A stretch of DNA of 45,786 bases, from NCBI GenBank assembly GCA_017505635.1, contig JAFVOU010000008.1, forward strand, positions 1 to 45,786. The letters are read 5' to 3'. The position numbers and the translations under genes were made by a program. Source of the stretch: Oscillospiraceae bacterium. Its GTDB lineage: Bacteria > Bacillota > Clostridia > Oscillospirales > Ruminococcaceae. Position 1 is the first letter of the stretch; every line of letters starts with the position of its first letter. Positions 16,453 through 24,905 of this stretch are shown here, one piece after another. The notes under the pieces were generated by a model. That model saw nothing but the letters and a program-made list of their open reading frames with translations, was not told the DNA's origin and did not search any database.

Positions 16453-16490
16453 AAGAAAAAACGCATACATTTCTGTATGCGTCTTTTCCC
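16453..16490 (+). terminator. Free-standing terminator-like hairpin
   Basis: ACGCATAC (16461-16468) pairs with GTATGCGT (16475-16482), followed by CTTTTCC. It may back up the liv terminator. The rest of the stretch to 16620 shows no gene. Confidence 0.5.
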
Positions 16491-16620
16491 ACTGCAATTT
16501 CCTTTTATGAGGGGTAAAGTTATGTATATAACTTCAAAAGGTGTACCATATGCCAAAACAGCCTGCAAACGGTCAGGTTTGCTGTGCCGCCTTAACATAG
16601 TTGATATTATATACCAATAT

Positions 16621-16649
16621 TTGACATAAGTAAAATTAATAATTATAAT
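16621..16649 (+). promoter_or_regulatory. Promoter of the LysR regulator gene
   Basis: TTGACA (16621-16626) and TATAAT (16644-16649) are both exact consensus with a 17-base spacer. The dyad around AAGCTTATAAG just after the -10 box could serve autoregulation. Confidence 0.88.
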
Positions 16650-16691
16650 AAGCTTATAAGTTTAACTAATGAGAATTGGAAAGGTTAATAT

Positions 16692-17585
16692 ATGGATTCT
16701 GTTTCAAAATACGGTGTTTTCTGCAAGGTGGCAGAACAGAAAAGCTTTACAAAGGTGGCAAACGAAATCGGATACAGCCAGTCGGCAGTAAGCCAGATTA
16801 TAAAATCTCTGGAAAAAGAGTTTGACACCACACTTATAAACCGCGGCAAGGACGGCATATCACTAACCAGGGACGGCAGCGAATATCTGCCCTACATACA
16901 GTCCGTATACCTTGCCGAACAGAACCTTGCCACAAAAAACAGAGAGATGGCAGGGCTGGAAAAAGCAACGGTAAGCATGTGCGCCCTTTCGTCGGTCGGC
17001 AGGCATATTCTGCCCTACTGTATGCGGGATTTCAAAAAGAAATATCCGCAGGTAAACTTTGTTGTCAGACAGGGTGACTACAACGACACCCACGACGGCA
17101 TTATGGACGGCACACTGGATTTTGGCTTTACCATTATCGGTGCATCTCCGCAGCTGGAAAACGTGCCGCTGTACAGCGACAGAATGATGGCAATTCTGCC
17201 AATTGACCACCCGCTTGCAAACGAAAAATCGGTAACCTTTGCACAGCTTGCCGACCAGCCTTTTATACTGCACTTTGAGGGGGAATATCTCAACATCCTC
17301 AATGCCTTCAGCAGGGAGGGTGTAACCCCCGACATACAGTACAAGGTGTACGATGACTATTCCATAATTTCCATGGTTAAAAAGGGCCTTGGCATATCGG
17401 TGCTGTACAAGGCGGTGCTTAAGGACGTAAGCTTTGACCTTGCGGTTGTGCCTATAGAGGGCAACCACAGCAGAACAATCTCCCTTGTTTATAAAAACTG
17501 GGACACCCTGCCAAAAGCGGCACAGAAATTTGCAAAATACGTTATTGACCACGCAAAGGAAATATTCGACAGCATCGAGCTGTAA
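16692..17585 (+). CDS. LysR-family transcriptional regulator
   Basis: A 297-residue DNA-binding regulator of standard length. The N-terminal winged helix is seen as FCKVAEQKSFTKVANEIGYSQSAVSQIIKSLEKEF (about residues 9-43), then the linker helix and a LysR substrate domain (YPQVNFVVRQGDYNDTHDGIMDGTLDFGF) that senses a small effector. It lies directly downstream of the liv operon on the same strand but has its own promoter, so control of liv by it is possible but unproven; LysR regulators more often control a divergent neighbour, and none is present here. Confidence 0.93.
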   Translation: MDSVSKYGVFCKVAEQKSFTKVANEIGYSQSAVSQIIKSLEKEFDTTLINRGKDGISLTRDGSEYLPYIQSVYLAEQNLATKNREMAGLEKATVSMCALSSVGRHILPYCMRDFKKKYPQVNFVVRQGDYNDTHDGIMDGTLDFGFTIIGASPQLENVPLYSDRMMAILPIDHPLANEKSVTFAQLADQPFILHFEGEYLNILNAFSREGVTPDIQYKVYDDYSIISMVKKGLGISVLYKAVLKDVSFDLAVVPIEGNHSRTISLVYKNWDTLPKAAQKFAKYVIDHAKEIFDSIEL

Positions 17586-17670
17586 AACAGTACAATAAAA
17601 ACTGCCTGCAGGCTCAATGTCATTAAGTCAGCAAAATTGAAAACCATCAACTTAATATCACAAAGCAAAA

Positions 17671-17780
17671 TGTCATTCTGAGCGCAATGTTGCAGGGGAG
17701 GTTGTCCCCTGCGTTCCGTTAAATCTCCTTGTCTGATTAAACCGGGAGATTCTTCGGCACTTGCGTTACTCAGAATGACA
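17671..17780. repeat. TGTCATTC-ended palindromic repeat, copy 3
   Basis: A 110-bp unit with ends TGTCATTCTGAGCGCAA and TTGCGTTACTCAGAATGACA and inner segments CAGGGGAGGTTGTCCCCTG and AATCTCC...GGGAGATT. An outer inverted repeat (CTGCAGGC...ATGTCATTAA at about 17609-17624, and TTAATGACATCGCCTGCAG at about 17797-17815) encloses it, giving a nested palindrome. It closely matches the copy at 31103-31212. Confidence 0.85.
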
Positions 17781-17824
17781 TATTTTTGTTAATTTAATGA
17801 CATCGCCTGCAGATTAACTGCTTT

Positions 17825-18355
17825 TTACATTTCATATTCCGCCACAAAGGCATTTTCCGGCGAATAATGAAAAAACTCCTCGCTGGTCATATCCTCAAAG
17901 TAGGTTTTTATCATACGGCTTACGCCGCCGTGGCAGACAAGCAGCACGGTTTTGTCGGGATATGCCTTTTTTACATCCTCCAGCAGATTATAAACGCGCT
18001 GTGCAAGCTGCAGCACACTTTCCCCTTTTGGAAATTTTGCCGCAAACTGATATTTCTGCTGCCAGTATTCCTCTTTTGTGCGGTCAACCCCTTCAAATTC
18101 GCCATAGTCGTGTTCCCGCAGACGGTCGTCCATAACAACGGGAATACCCGTCGCAAGGCTCACCGCACCTGCAGTCTGCATTGCACGCATCATCGGCGAT
18201 GCAATAATCACATCTATGTTTTTGTCCTTCATCTTTTCGGCAAGGGCTTTTGCCTGTTCCTTGCCAAGCTCGGTCAAAGGCAGATTGGTGCTTCCGCACA
18301 CAAGGTTTTTGCTGTTGTAATCTGTCTGTCCGTGTCTTGCTACATAAAGTTTCAT
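17825..18355 (-). CDS. Histidine phosphatase family protein (phosphoglycerate mutase-like)
   Basis: A 176-residue cytoplasmic phosphatase of the RHG superfamily. The catalytic motif ARHGQTDYN puts the phospho-histidine at His8, the acidic segment REHDYGEFEG near 82-91 carries the proton donor, and the second histidine is in LLVCHGGVSRMI near 140. It is shorter than true phosphoglycerate mutases and resembles CobC/PhoE-type or broad-range phosphatases. A cobalamin role is not supported by the neighbours. AGGAG lies 7 bases before the ATG at 18355. The gene overlaps no other and is followed by a palindromic repeat that may stop transcription. Confidence 0.9.
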   Translation of the reverse strand: MKLYVARHGQTDYNSKNLVCGSTNLPLTELGKEQAKALAEKMKDKNIDVIIASPMMRAMQTAGAVSLATGIPVVMDDRLREHDYGEFEGVDRTKEEYWQQKYQFAAKFPKGESVLQLAQRVYNLLEDVKKAYPDKTVLLVCHGGVSRMIKTYFEDMTSEEFFHYSPENAFVAEYEM

Positions 18356-18399
18356 ATTTTATCTCCTGAATTGCTGTGAAGATGGTTTTGTAATTTTTG

Positions 18400-18431
18400 G
18401 TTGCAGGGGAGGTTGTCCCCGACATTCCGTG
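18400..18431. repeat. GTAGGGG-core repeat fragment
   Basis: TTGCAGGGGAGGTTGTCCCCGACATTCCG matches the core of the palindromic repeat at 17671 without its outer ends. It lies between the two minus-strand genes. Confidence 0.55.
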
Positions 18432-18457
18432 TGTATATCGCAACTGTTAAAGCTGTT

Positions 18458-19144
18458 CTATTTCAGCTTTTCGCCGCAGTAAATGCAGAAATTGGAACTG
18501 TCCGCCACATCCTTGCCGCAGAACGGGCAAACACGGCGCAGGCCTTCGCTGTCGGTAGGGTATGCATGTTCTTCTGTGTTCTGCTGTGGCTGGTATGTAT
18601 TGTAATCATTGGACATACTGTCTGTCCCGTTGCCGTAAGGATTATATCCGCTGTTGTTTGTGTTGTTGAAGAAACTGCCCGCAAAGCTGTTGCTGACACC
18701 GCGGTTTATCTCTTCCATCTGCTGACGGGTGTAACCGCCTTTTACAAACAGTTTTCTGCGGTTGTAGTAGTATATACCCACAGGTATGCAGCGTATAAGT
18801 GTGCCAATCAAGGCCGAAAGGGTAAAGTTTGTGTCGCCGCCTGTGGTTACTGCCACAAGGTACATTGCCATAACATATATAATGTTTTCTGCCAGCTGTG
18901 CAAAAACGCTTACAAGGGCACTGCGTTTCCAGCGGAAAAAGCCGCCCATAGCCATTGCAAACAGCACACCGCTTAAAAGGTAATGCGCCATATCCACCCT
19001 TGTGTAAACATCAATGTTCTGCATATTCACAGAAAGGGTGCCAAAGTTCCACCCGCCCAGTATAACCTGTACAGGCATCCATATTTTCCAGTAAAACTTG
19101 TGGAATTTAAGCGGCGTTGTGCGGATATCGGTGTAGGTTTTCAT
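18458..19144 (-). CDS. Zinc-ribbon membrane protein of unknown function
   Basis: A 228-residue protein with about four hydrophobic helices in the first 125 residues, a Tyr/Asn/Gln-rich linker, and a C-terminal zinc ribbon (CPFCGKDVADSSNFCIYCGEKL) with two CxxC pairs. Such ribbons at a cytoplasmic tail are common in Clostridia, but the function is unknown. The ribosome site is weak (AAAGAGA). It lies upstream of the phosphatase gene on the same strand, about 100 bases apart with a repeat between. Confidence 0.78.
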   Translation of the reverse strand: MKTYTDIRTTPLKFHKFYWKIWMPVQVILGGWNFGTLSVNMQNIDVYTRVDMAHYLLSGVLFAMAMGGFFRWKRSALVSVFAQLAENIIYVMAMYLVAVTTGGDTNFTLSALIGTLIRCIPVGIYYYNRRKLFVKGGYTRQQMEEINRGVSNSFAGSFFNNTNNSGYNPYGNGTDSMSNDYNTYQPQQNTEEHAYPTDSEGLRRVCPFCGKDVADSSNFCIYCGEKLK

Positions 19145-19382
19145 ACAAAATCTCTTTTCGTTTTATTTGATATTATTCTATCATATATCATAGACCTGTT
19201 TAAAGATAAAAATGTGAAAACAGCAGATAAAAGCAGATTGAAAAATAAAATGTCACCCCGAACTCCCCCTCTGTCACCCTGAACGCAGCAAAGGGTCTGC
19301 CGGTGTGAAAAAACAACACTCCGGTTTGTAAAATTGTACATTTCAAACTGAATTTTTTATGAAATGACACAATCTCAAAACA
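19145..19382. other. Intergenic stretch with repeat fragment
   Basis: No gene is seen. At 19251-19308 lie two tandem TGTCACCC(C/T)GAAC units, which resemble the ends of the TGTCATTC palindromic repeats. The remainder is AT-rich and leads to the promoter at 19383. Confidence 0.5.
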
Positions 19383-19411
19383 TTGAAACACGGGTGCTAA
19401 AGGAATATAAT
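19383..19411 (+). promoter_or_regulatory. Promoter of the LRR/Fn3 protein gene
   Basis: TTGAAA (19383-19388) and TATAAT (19406-19411) with a 17-base spacer, giving a leader of about 70 bases. Confidence 0.75.
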
Positions 19412-19486
19412 ATAAAATATAATGCAAAACTATTTGCTTTGAGAAGTTATTCTCACAATTAAAAGAATATATCAGGAGGAGAAAAT

Positions 19487-21364
19487 ATGAAAAAACTGCT
19501 TACATTGCTGCTGACCTTGTCGGTTGTTGTGACACTTTTCAGTCTCAATGCCTTTGCAGCAACAGATGACATCGTTGACAGCGGCAGCTGCGGAGCGGAT
19601 GTGACCTACATACTGTACTCTGACGGCGAACTTGTTATCAGCGGCACAGGTGACATGGCAAACTATTTATCGAACGAACCTGCACCATGGTATATGCACA
19701 AAGATGGAATACAAAAGATAACAATAGAATACGGTGTAACATCGGTAGGAGACTATGCTCTCTCTGACTGCAGAAATCTTACAAGCGTAACAATTCCAAA
19801 TTCTGTAAAAACTATCGGTGAGTATGGGATTTCCAATTGTGACAGTCTCGAATCAATTACAATTCCATCCTCTGTTACAACTATAGGAAATAATGCATTT
19901 TTCCAGAACCAAAGTCTTGTATCTGTTACAATTCCATCCTCTGTCAAATCTATAGGCGATTATGCGTTTTACTTGAACAAAAGTCTTGTATCAGTTACAC
20001 TCCCATCCTCTGTTACATATTTAGGCCATGACGTGTTTATTCATTGCTCCAATCTTGAGAAGGTGGAATTATCTTCCAATCTTACCGAAATATCCAATGG
20101 TTTGTTCTGCCACTGTGTAAACCTTAAAACTGTAACCATGGGCAACAAGGTTAAATACATCAATACGGGTGCTTTTGAAGATTGTCCAAGTATTTCAAAT
20201 ATTATCTACAGCGGTACAAAAGCACAGTGGGATGAAATTGTTATAGAAAGGGACGGCAATGCCCAGCTTAAAAAAGCAGCGGTTATCACAGTGCCTGATG
20301 TAGCAATCTCTGTAAATGCGGCAGGCAAACCAAAACTCAGCTGGGAAGCAATCAGCGGCGCAGCAAAATATCAGATTTACCGTTCAACAAGCGGCAAAAC
20401 AGGTTCATTTGCGCTCAAAACAACAGTTACAGGCACAAGCTACACCAATACAGATGCAGTTGCAGGCACAACATATTACTACAAGGTTCGTGCTGTTGCT
20501 GCTGATGGAACAAAAGGCGTATTCAGTACACCGGTATCGGTAAAAGCAGTCAATACAACACCTGTGCCAACAGCAGCAACCGTGCTCAACACAGGCAAAC
20601 CAAGGGTAAAATGGAATGCAGTTCCAAATGCAGCAAAATACCAGATTTACCGTTCCACAACAGGCAAAACAGGTTCATTTGTGTTCAAAACAACAGTTAC
20701 GGGTACAAGCTATACCAATACAGATGCAAAAGCAGGCACAACCTACTACTACAAGGTAAAGGCGGTGTTTGCTGATGGCACAAAAGGCAACCTCAGTACA
20801 GCTGTATCTGCAAAAGCATACAACCCTGTGCCAACTGTAAACGGCACTTACATCGTTGCAAGCGGCAAGCCAAAACTTACATGGAATGCAGTTCCAAATG
20901 CAGCAAAATACCAGATTTACCGTTCAACAAGCGGCAAAACAGGTTCATTTATGCTCAAAACAACAGTGACAGGTACAAGTTATACCAATACGGATGCAAA
21001 AGCAGGTACAACCTACTACTACAAGGTTAAGGCAGTGTTCTCCGATGGCACAAAAGGTGAACTCAGCACACCTGTATCGGTAAAATGCCGTTATCCTGTA
21101 CCAACACCAAAAGCACAGCTGTCCACAGCAGGCAAACCAAAAATCACATGGAATGCTGTGACAAATGCCAAAGAATATCAGATATACCGCTCCACAACAG
21201 GCAAGGACGGTTCCTTTGTAAAAATATATACAACAAAAGGAACAAGCTACACCAACACAGGTGCAAAGGCAGGTACAAAGTACTATTATAAGGTGCGTGC
21301 AGTATTTACAAATGGTGTTATCGGTAACCTCAGCAGTCCGGTTAATATTACAGCAAAAAAATAA
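19487..21364 (+). CDS. Secreted leucine-rich repeat (BspA-like) and fibronectin type III repeat protein
   Basis: A 625-residue secreted protein. A signal peptide (about 1-24, cut after AFA) leads to BspA-type LRR_5 repeats (about 70-245; recurrent units such as SVTIPSSV and SIGDYAF), closed by IYSGTKAQW, and then four fibronectin type III-like modules with the unit GKPKLTWNAVPNAAKYQIYR. The modules start near codons 280, 370, 460 and 549, a period of 90, 90 and 89 residues. There is no LPXTG, transmembrane helix or choline-binding tail, so it is probably released or wall-associated by other means. Such proteins bind host or surface polymers; that is inference. The start has AGGAGGAG. Confidence 0.9.
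   Translation: MKKLLTLLLTLSVVVTLFSLNAFAATDDIVDSGSCGADVTYILYSDGELVISGTGDMANYLSNEPAPWYMHKDGIQKITIEYGVTSVGDYALSDCRNLTSVTIPNSVKTIGEYGISNCDSLESITIPSSVTTIGNNAFFQNQSLVSVTIPSSVKSIGDYAFYLNKSLVSVTLPSSVTYLGHDVFIHCSNLEKVELSSNLTEISNGLFCHCVNLKTVTMGNKVKYINTGAFEDCPSISNIIYSGTKAQWDEIVIERDGNAQLKKAAVITVPDVAISVNAAGKPKLSWEAISGAAKYQIYRSTSGKTGSFALKTTVTGTSYTNTDAVAGTTYYYKVRAVAADGTKGVFSTPVSVKAVNTTPVPTAATVLNTGKPRVKWNAVPNAAKYQIYRSTTGKTGSFVFKTTVTGTSYTNTDAKAGTTYYYKVKAVFADGTKGNLSTAVSAKAYNPVPTVNGTYIVASGKPKLTWNAVPNAAKYQIYRSTSGKTGSFMLKTTVTGTSYTNTDAKAGTTYYYKVKAVFSDGTKGELSTPVSVKCRYPVPTPKAQLSTAGKPKITWNAVTNAKEYQIYRSTTGKDGSFVKIYTTKGTSYTNTGAKAGTKYYYKVRAVFTNGVIGNLSSPVNITAKK
20324..21361 (+). repeat. Four tandem ~270-bp coding repeats (Fn3 modules)
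   Basis: The codon string for GKPK/R starts at 20324, 20594, 20864 and 21131. Long stretches between modules are near-identical in DNA, for example the parts around AAATACCAGATTTACCGTTC. This points to recent duplication or gene conversion, and slippage may change the copy number. Confidence 0.9.
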
Positions 21365-21381
21365 ACCCAAACCAGATAAAA

Positions 21382-21457
21382 CGGCATCCTGATAAGAAAA
21401 CATAAATCCCCCTCAAGACACCAAGCTGTGTTTTGAGGGGGACATTTTTGCACATTT
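21382..21457 (-). repeat. 76-bp hairpin repeat, copy 2 (inverted)
   Basis: The reverse complement of this unit matches 63-138 almost base for base. Differences are within the hairpin arm and its loop, which appears flipped. The GGGGG stem with T-run can also act as a terminator for the LRR/Fn3 gene and the converging flippase gene. Confidence 0.85.
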
Positions 21458-21481
21458 CCCTTATATTATTAAATACATATT

Positions 21482-22942
21482 CTATTTTTTCAGAAATTTG
21501 CCCAGCACCTCTTTGCCAAGGGCAACTGCGCTTACAAGCTGACGGCGGTAGATAATCACATAAACTGCCATGCCCGCAACACCTGCTGCGGCTTTAAGTG
21601 CAAAATTGCCTGCCCATACTGTGCCAAAAAAGGCTATCACAAACAGCAGACAGCACACAACCGTTGTGCGCATATAGCTTGGTATGGAACAGTACAGCTT
21701 CTGTGCAATAACTGTGCGGAACACAAACATAACAAGGTTGGAAAGGCACAGTGCCACACACACGCCGTAAAGCTGGTATTTAGGCGCTAAAAGGAAACAG
21801 AACAGAATGTTGGTAACAACCGACAGACCAATGCCTATAGTGTCAAAAATCGGTTTTTTGGCAATGGATATGCCATACACTGTTGTTTCGCTGATAATAA
21901 GGAACACAGGCACAAGCACCATAACAGGGAACACTGTGATGCCCTGTGCATATTCGCTGCCCAGTATCCAGAAGATAATATCCTCAAAGATAACCAGCAC
22001 ACAGAAAAACTCAACAATAACAAAGGTCAGATAATCGTGCACCTGTTTGATTTTTTCCTGCTCGGTTTTATAGTTGGCATAGATAAATGCGCTCCAGAAT
22101 GTGGCAAAACCCGCCTGAATAATGGCAACCACGTTGCTGATTGTGCTTACCATACTGAACACGCCTGCCTGGCTGTTGCCAATGGTTTTGGCAATGTAAA
22201 CCTTGCTGAAAAGGCTGTTGAGCCACAGCATAACCGCAGTAGGCATAAGTGCAAGACCATATGGCAGCAGCTGACGGTTTGCCTTTGTAAACAGCACATT
22301 GGGGTTAAGGGTGATATCTCTGCGGATAACAAACATAAACAGCAGCCCAAAAGCGGTCATACCGCCCACAGCCCACAGCACAAGGGTGTCAAGCTCGGTG
22401 CTGAACAGTGCCCCGAAGATAAAGAACACCTTGGTGAAAAACTGCATCAGCACACTTTCAAGGGTGTACAGCTTTATGCTGCCGCTCATGCGGTAAACAA
22501 GGTTTACATATCTGCCCACCATTGCCATAAAGGCATTGATAAACAGATAAGCCACATAGATGTTTGGCATCTTTTCGCTGAAAAATACTCCCAGCAAAGC
22601 CTGCGGACACACCACAAAGCAGAAGATACCTGTCACCACAAGGCAGAGTGCCGAAATGCCAAAACAGCTGCCCAGCAGTCCCCGCCTGTCAAGCGGACTT
22701 GGCGGCTCGTTGAAAAACCGCATAAAGCTCTGGTCAAGACCGAGAATACAGATGTTCATTATCAAAGTGGAGGTGCTGATAAATATATCCAGCTGCCCCC
22801 ATATATCTGCAGGAATAAACCAGGCAACAAGCAGAAGTGAGGAACCGTAGATAATAAAGTTCACCCATGTGGCTATTGAATATTTAAATATTGATACAAG
22901 CAAATCCAGCGGATTAAGTCCGCTCTTTTTTTCTTCTGACAT
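21482..22942 (-). CDS. Polysaccharide flippase (MOP superfamily, Wzx-like)
   Basis: A 486-residue integral membrane protein with about 12-14 hydrophobic helices. The N-terminal segment with FIIYGSSLLLVAWFIPADIWGQLDI and the helix pattern with NxxFSKVYIAKTIGNSQAGVFS near residue 245 are typical of oligosaccharide flippases. It would move lipid-linked glycans across the membrane. The start at 22942 has an AAGGAG site. The gene stands alone, not within a capsule cluster, so its substrate cannot be predicted. The neighbours downstream and upstream belong to other pathways. Confidence 0.88.
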   Translation of the reverse strand: MSEEKKSGLNPLDLLVSIFKYSIATWVNFIIYGSSLLLVAWFIPADIWGQLDIFISTSTLIMNICILGLDQSFMRFFNEPPSPLDRRGLLGSCFGISALCLVVTGIFCFVVCPQALLGVFFSEKMPNIYVAYLFINAFMAMVGRYVNLVYRMSGSIKLYTLESVLMQFFTKVFFIFGALFSTELDTLVLWAVGGMTAFGLLFMFVIRRDITLNPNVLFTKANRQLLPYGLALMPTAVMLWLNSLFSKVYIAKTIGNSQAGVFSMVSTISNVVAIIQAGFATFWSAFIYANYKTEQEKIKQVHDYLTFVIVEFFCVLVIFEDIIFWILGSEYAQGITVFPVMVLVPVFLIISETTVYGISIAKKPIFDTIGIGLSVVTNILFCFLLAPKYQLYGVCVALCLSNLVMFVFRTVIAQKLYCSIPSYMRTTVVCCLLFVIAFFGTVWAGNFALKAAAGVAGMAVYVIIYRRQLVSAVALGKEVLGKFLKK

Positions 22943-23120
22943 AAAACTCCTTATATAAAAAGGATATTGAATATTTTATACAGCCGCGTGGCCGAATGGC
23001 ATCACGCGCTTTCATCTATGGGGGTGACAGCAAAATTTTTAAGCTTGTCGTTAAAATTTTGTGTCAAGAGGGGGATAATCCCCCTATGACAACGGCACTA
23101 CATATTCGCACTCATTGTGG

Positions 23121-24593
23121 TTAACCATTCTGCTTTTCGTTAAGCAGGCGCATCTGTTCAAGCCACAGTTTTTCGCTGTAGTCCACATAGTAGATGTGTG
23201 GATATTCAAGACGTTTAACTTCGTCCCAAAGGGTGTCAATCTGCTGTGCGCAGAAGGTTTTTATTTCTTCTATGGACGGAGTTTCATAAACTTTTTTGCC
23301 GTCCACAAAGATTGGCACAAGCAGCGGTTTAAGTTCGATATTTTCCAGAGTCTGACGTTTCCAAGGCTCTGTAGGGCTGAAAATTGTCATTTCATTTGGG
23401 CAGAGGTCAACATTTTCGTCCCAGATGGAGATATAGTCGGCTGTTGCCTTGCCTGTTGCCTTGTCGTATATGCGGTAAACCTGTTTTTTGTAAGGCAGGG
23501 TAATTTTTTCGATACTTGCGCTGATTTTGATTTTTGGCTCGTAGCTGCCGTCTTCTTTTTTAATGGCAGTCAGCTTGTAAACACCGCCAAGGACAGGTGT
23601 TGTCTTGCTGGTAATCATACATTCGCCCACGCCAAAGCTGTCAATTTTTGCATCGTTTATCAGCAAATCGCGGATAATATATTCGTCAAGGCTGTTGGAA
23701 GCCACAATCTTGCAGTCAGGATAGCCTGCTTCGTCCAGCATAATTCTTGCCTGTTTGGAAAGATAAGCAATGTCGCCGCTGTCAAGGCGGATACCTACAG
23801 GACGTTTGCCCTGTGGTTTAAGCACTTCGTCAAACACTTTTATAGCGTTTGGCACACCGCTTTTAAGCACGTTGTATGTATCAACAAGCAGAATTGTGTT
23901 GTCAGGATATTTTTCCGCAAAGGTTTTGAATGCTTCGTATTCATTTGGGAACATCTGCACCCAGGCGTGTGCCATTGTGCCCCCCGCAGGGATAAGCATA
24001 TCGCGTTCCATCATTGTGTTGGAGCTGGACACACAGCCGCCGATATAGCAGGCGCGTGTGCCGTAGTTTGCAGCATCAACACCCTGTGCACGGCGTGCAC
24101 CGAATTCCTGCACAGGTCTGCCCATAGCACTGCGCACAATGCGGTTTGCCTTTGTGGCGATAAGAGTCTGGTGGTTCATAAGAATAAGCAGTGCTGTTTC
24201 CAGCATCTGTGCCTGAATTGCAGGGCCTTCCACCACCATCATAGGTTCCTTAGGAAATACAGGTGTGCCTTCCGGCATTGCCCACACGTTGCATTTGAAC
24301 TCAAAGTTTTTCAGATATTCCAGAAATTCTTCGCAGAAGATGCCTCTTTCGCGCAGATATTCAATGTCGCCGTCGGTGAAATGCAGGTTGTCAAGATAGT
24401 CTATGGCCTGTTCAAGACCGCAGAAGATGGCAAAGCCGCCCTGGTCAGGCACACGGCGGAAAAACACGTCGTATACGCAGACAATATCTCTCAGCGGGCT
24501 CTGAAAAATACCGTTGGCCATCGTGAGTTCGTAAAAGTCTGTAAGAATTGATAAGTTGCGGGGATCTTTGACCTGATAAGATTTTCTTTCCAT
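23121..24593 (-). CDS. pncB: Nicotinate phosphoribosyltransferase
   Basis: A 490-residue enzyme of the NAD salvage pathway that joins nicotinate and PRPP, with ATP, to make nicotinate mononucleotide. TDFYELTMANG near residues 18-28, FGARRAQGVDAANYGTRACYIGG near 160-182, the DTYN loop and RLDSGDIAYLSKQAR near 274-288 are all conserved in the family. Length is typical for the Firmicutes form. AGGAAAGG precedes the ATG at 24593. No NAD-sensing riboswitch was recognised in the short leader. The 170-base gap behind it holds small hairpins (GGGGGATAATCCCCC near 23070). Confidence 0.95.
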   Translation of the reverse strand: MERKSYQVKDPRNLSILTDFYELTMANGIFQSPLRDIVCVYDVFFRRVPDQGGFAIFCGLEQAIDYLDNLHFTDGDIEYLRERGIFCEEFLEYLKNFEFKCNVWAMPEGTPVFPKEPMMVVEGPAIQAQMLETALLILMNHQTLIATKANRIVRSAMGRPVQEFGARRAQGVDAANYGTRACYIGGCVSSSNTMMERDMLIPAGGTMAHAWVQMFPNEYEAFKTFAEKYPDNTILLVDTYNVLKSGVPNAIKVFDEVLKPQGKRPVGIRLDSGDIAYLSKQARIMLDEAGYPDCKIVASNSLDEYIIRDLLINDAKIDSFGVGECMITSKTTPVLGGVYKLTAIKKEDGSYEPKIKISASIEKITLPYKKQVYRIYDKATGKATADYISIWDENVDLCPNEMTIFSPTEPWKRQTLENIELKPLLVPIFVDGKKVYETPSIEEIKTFCAQQIDTLWDEVKRLEYPHIYYVDYSEKLWLEQMRLLNEKQNG

Positions 24594-24905
24594 AGTTTTC
24601 GCCTTTCCTGTATATATGTTTTTTTATATTTATATACTTGTATATTAACTGCATCTGGTTAATAGTGAACATTGGGATATTTGTTTTTGTGAAAACAGCA
24701 AGTCTGCTTTTTGCTTTGCAAAAATGAACAAAGGTGTCTGAGGACGGCCAAAACCAAAGTTTTGGTGTGTCCGAGTTCTTTGTTCAAAGACCTTGCGGCT
24801 GTGAAAAGGAGGCGGGGTCCGCTGCCTGCCACAGCGGCGCATTTGGTCACTTTGTGCGGTCAAAGTGACGTCCAAAGGACAAAAAGCAGTGTGCAGATAC
24901 TGCGC
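24594..24905. other. Intergenic stretch with partial repeat copy
   Basis: No gene is seen. It contains several short palindromes: CCAAAACCAAAGTTTTGG near 24749, and the segment 24814-24872 which matches the distal third of the ~170-bp repeats at 8252 and 37088 (GGTCCGCTGC...CAGCGG...TTTGGTCACTTTGTGCGGTCAAAGTGAC). Confidence 0.65.
24814..24872. repeat. ~170-bp intergenic repeat, partial copy C
   Basis: GGGGTCCGCTGCCTGCCACAG and TTTGGTCACTTTGTGCGG are close to 8364-8416 in copy A, in the same orientation. The rest of the unit has diverged or is absent. Confidence 0.65.

Noticed and set aside
20324..21361. CRISPR or mobile repeat array
   Set aside because: The 270-base period is coding and corresponds to fibronectin type III modules.
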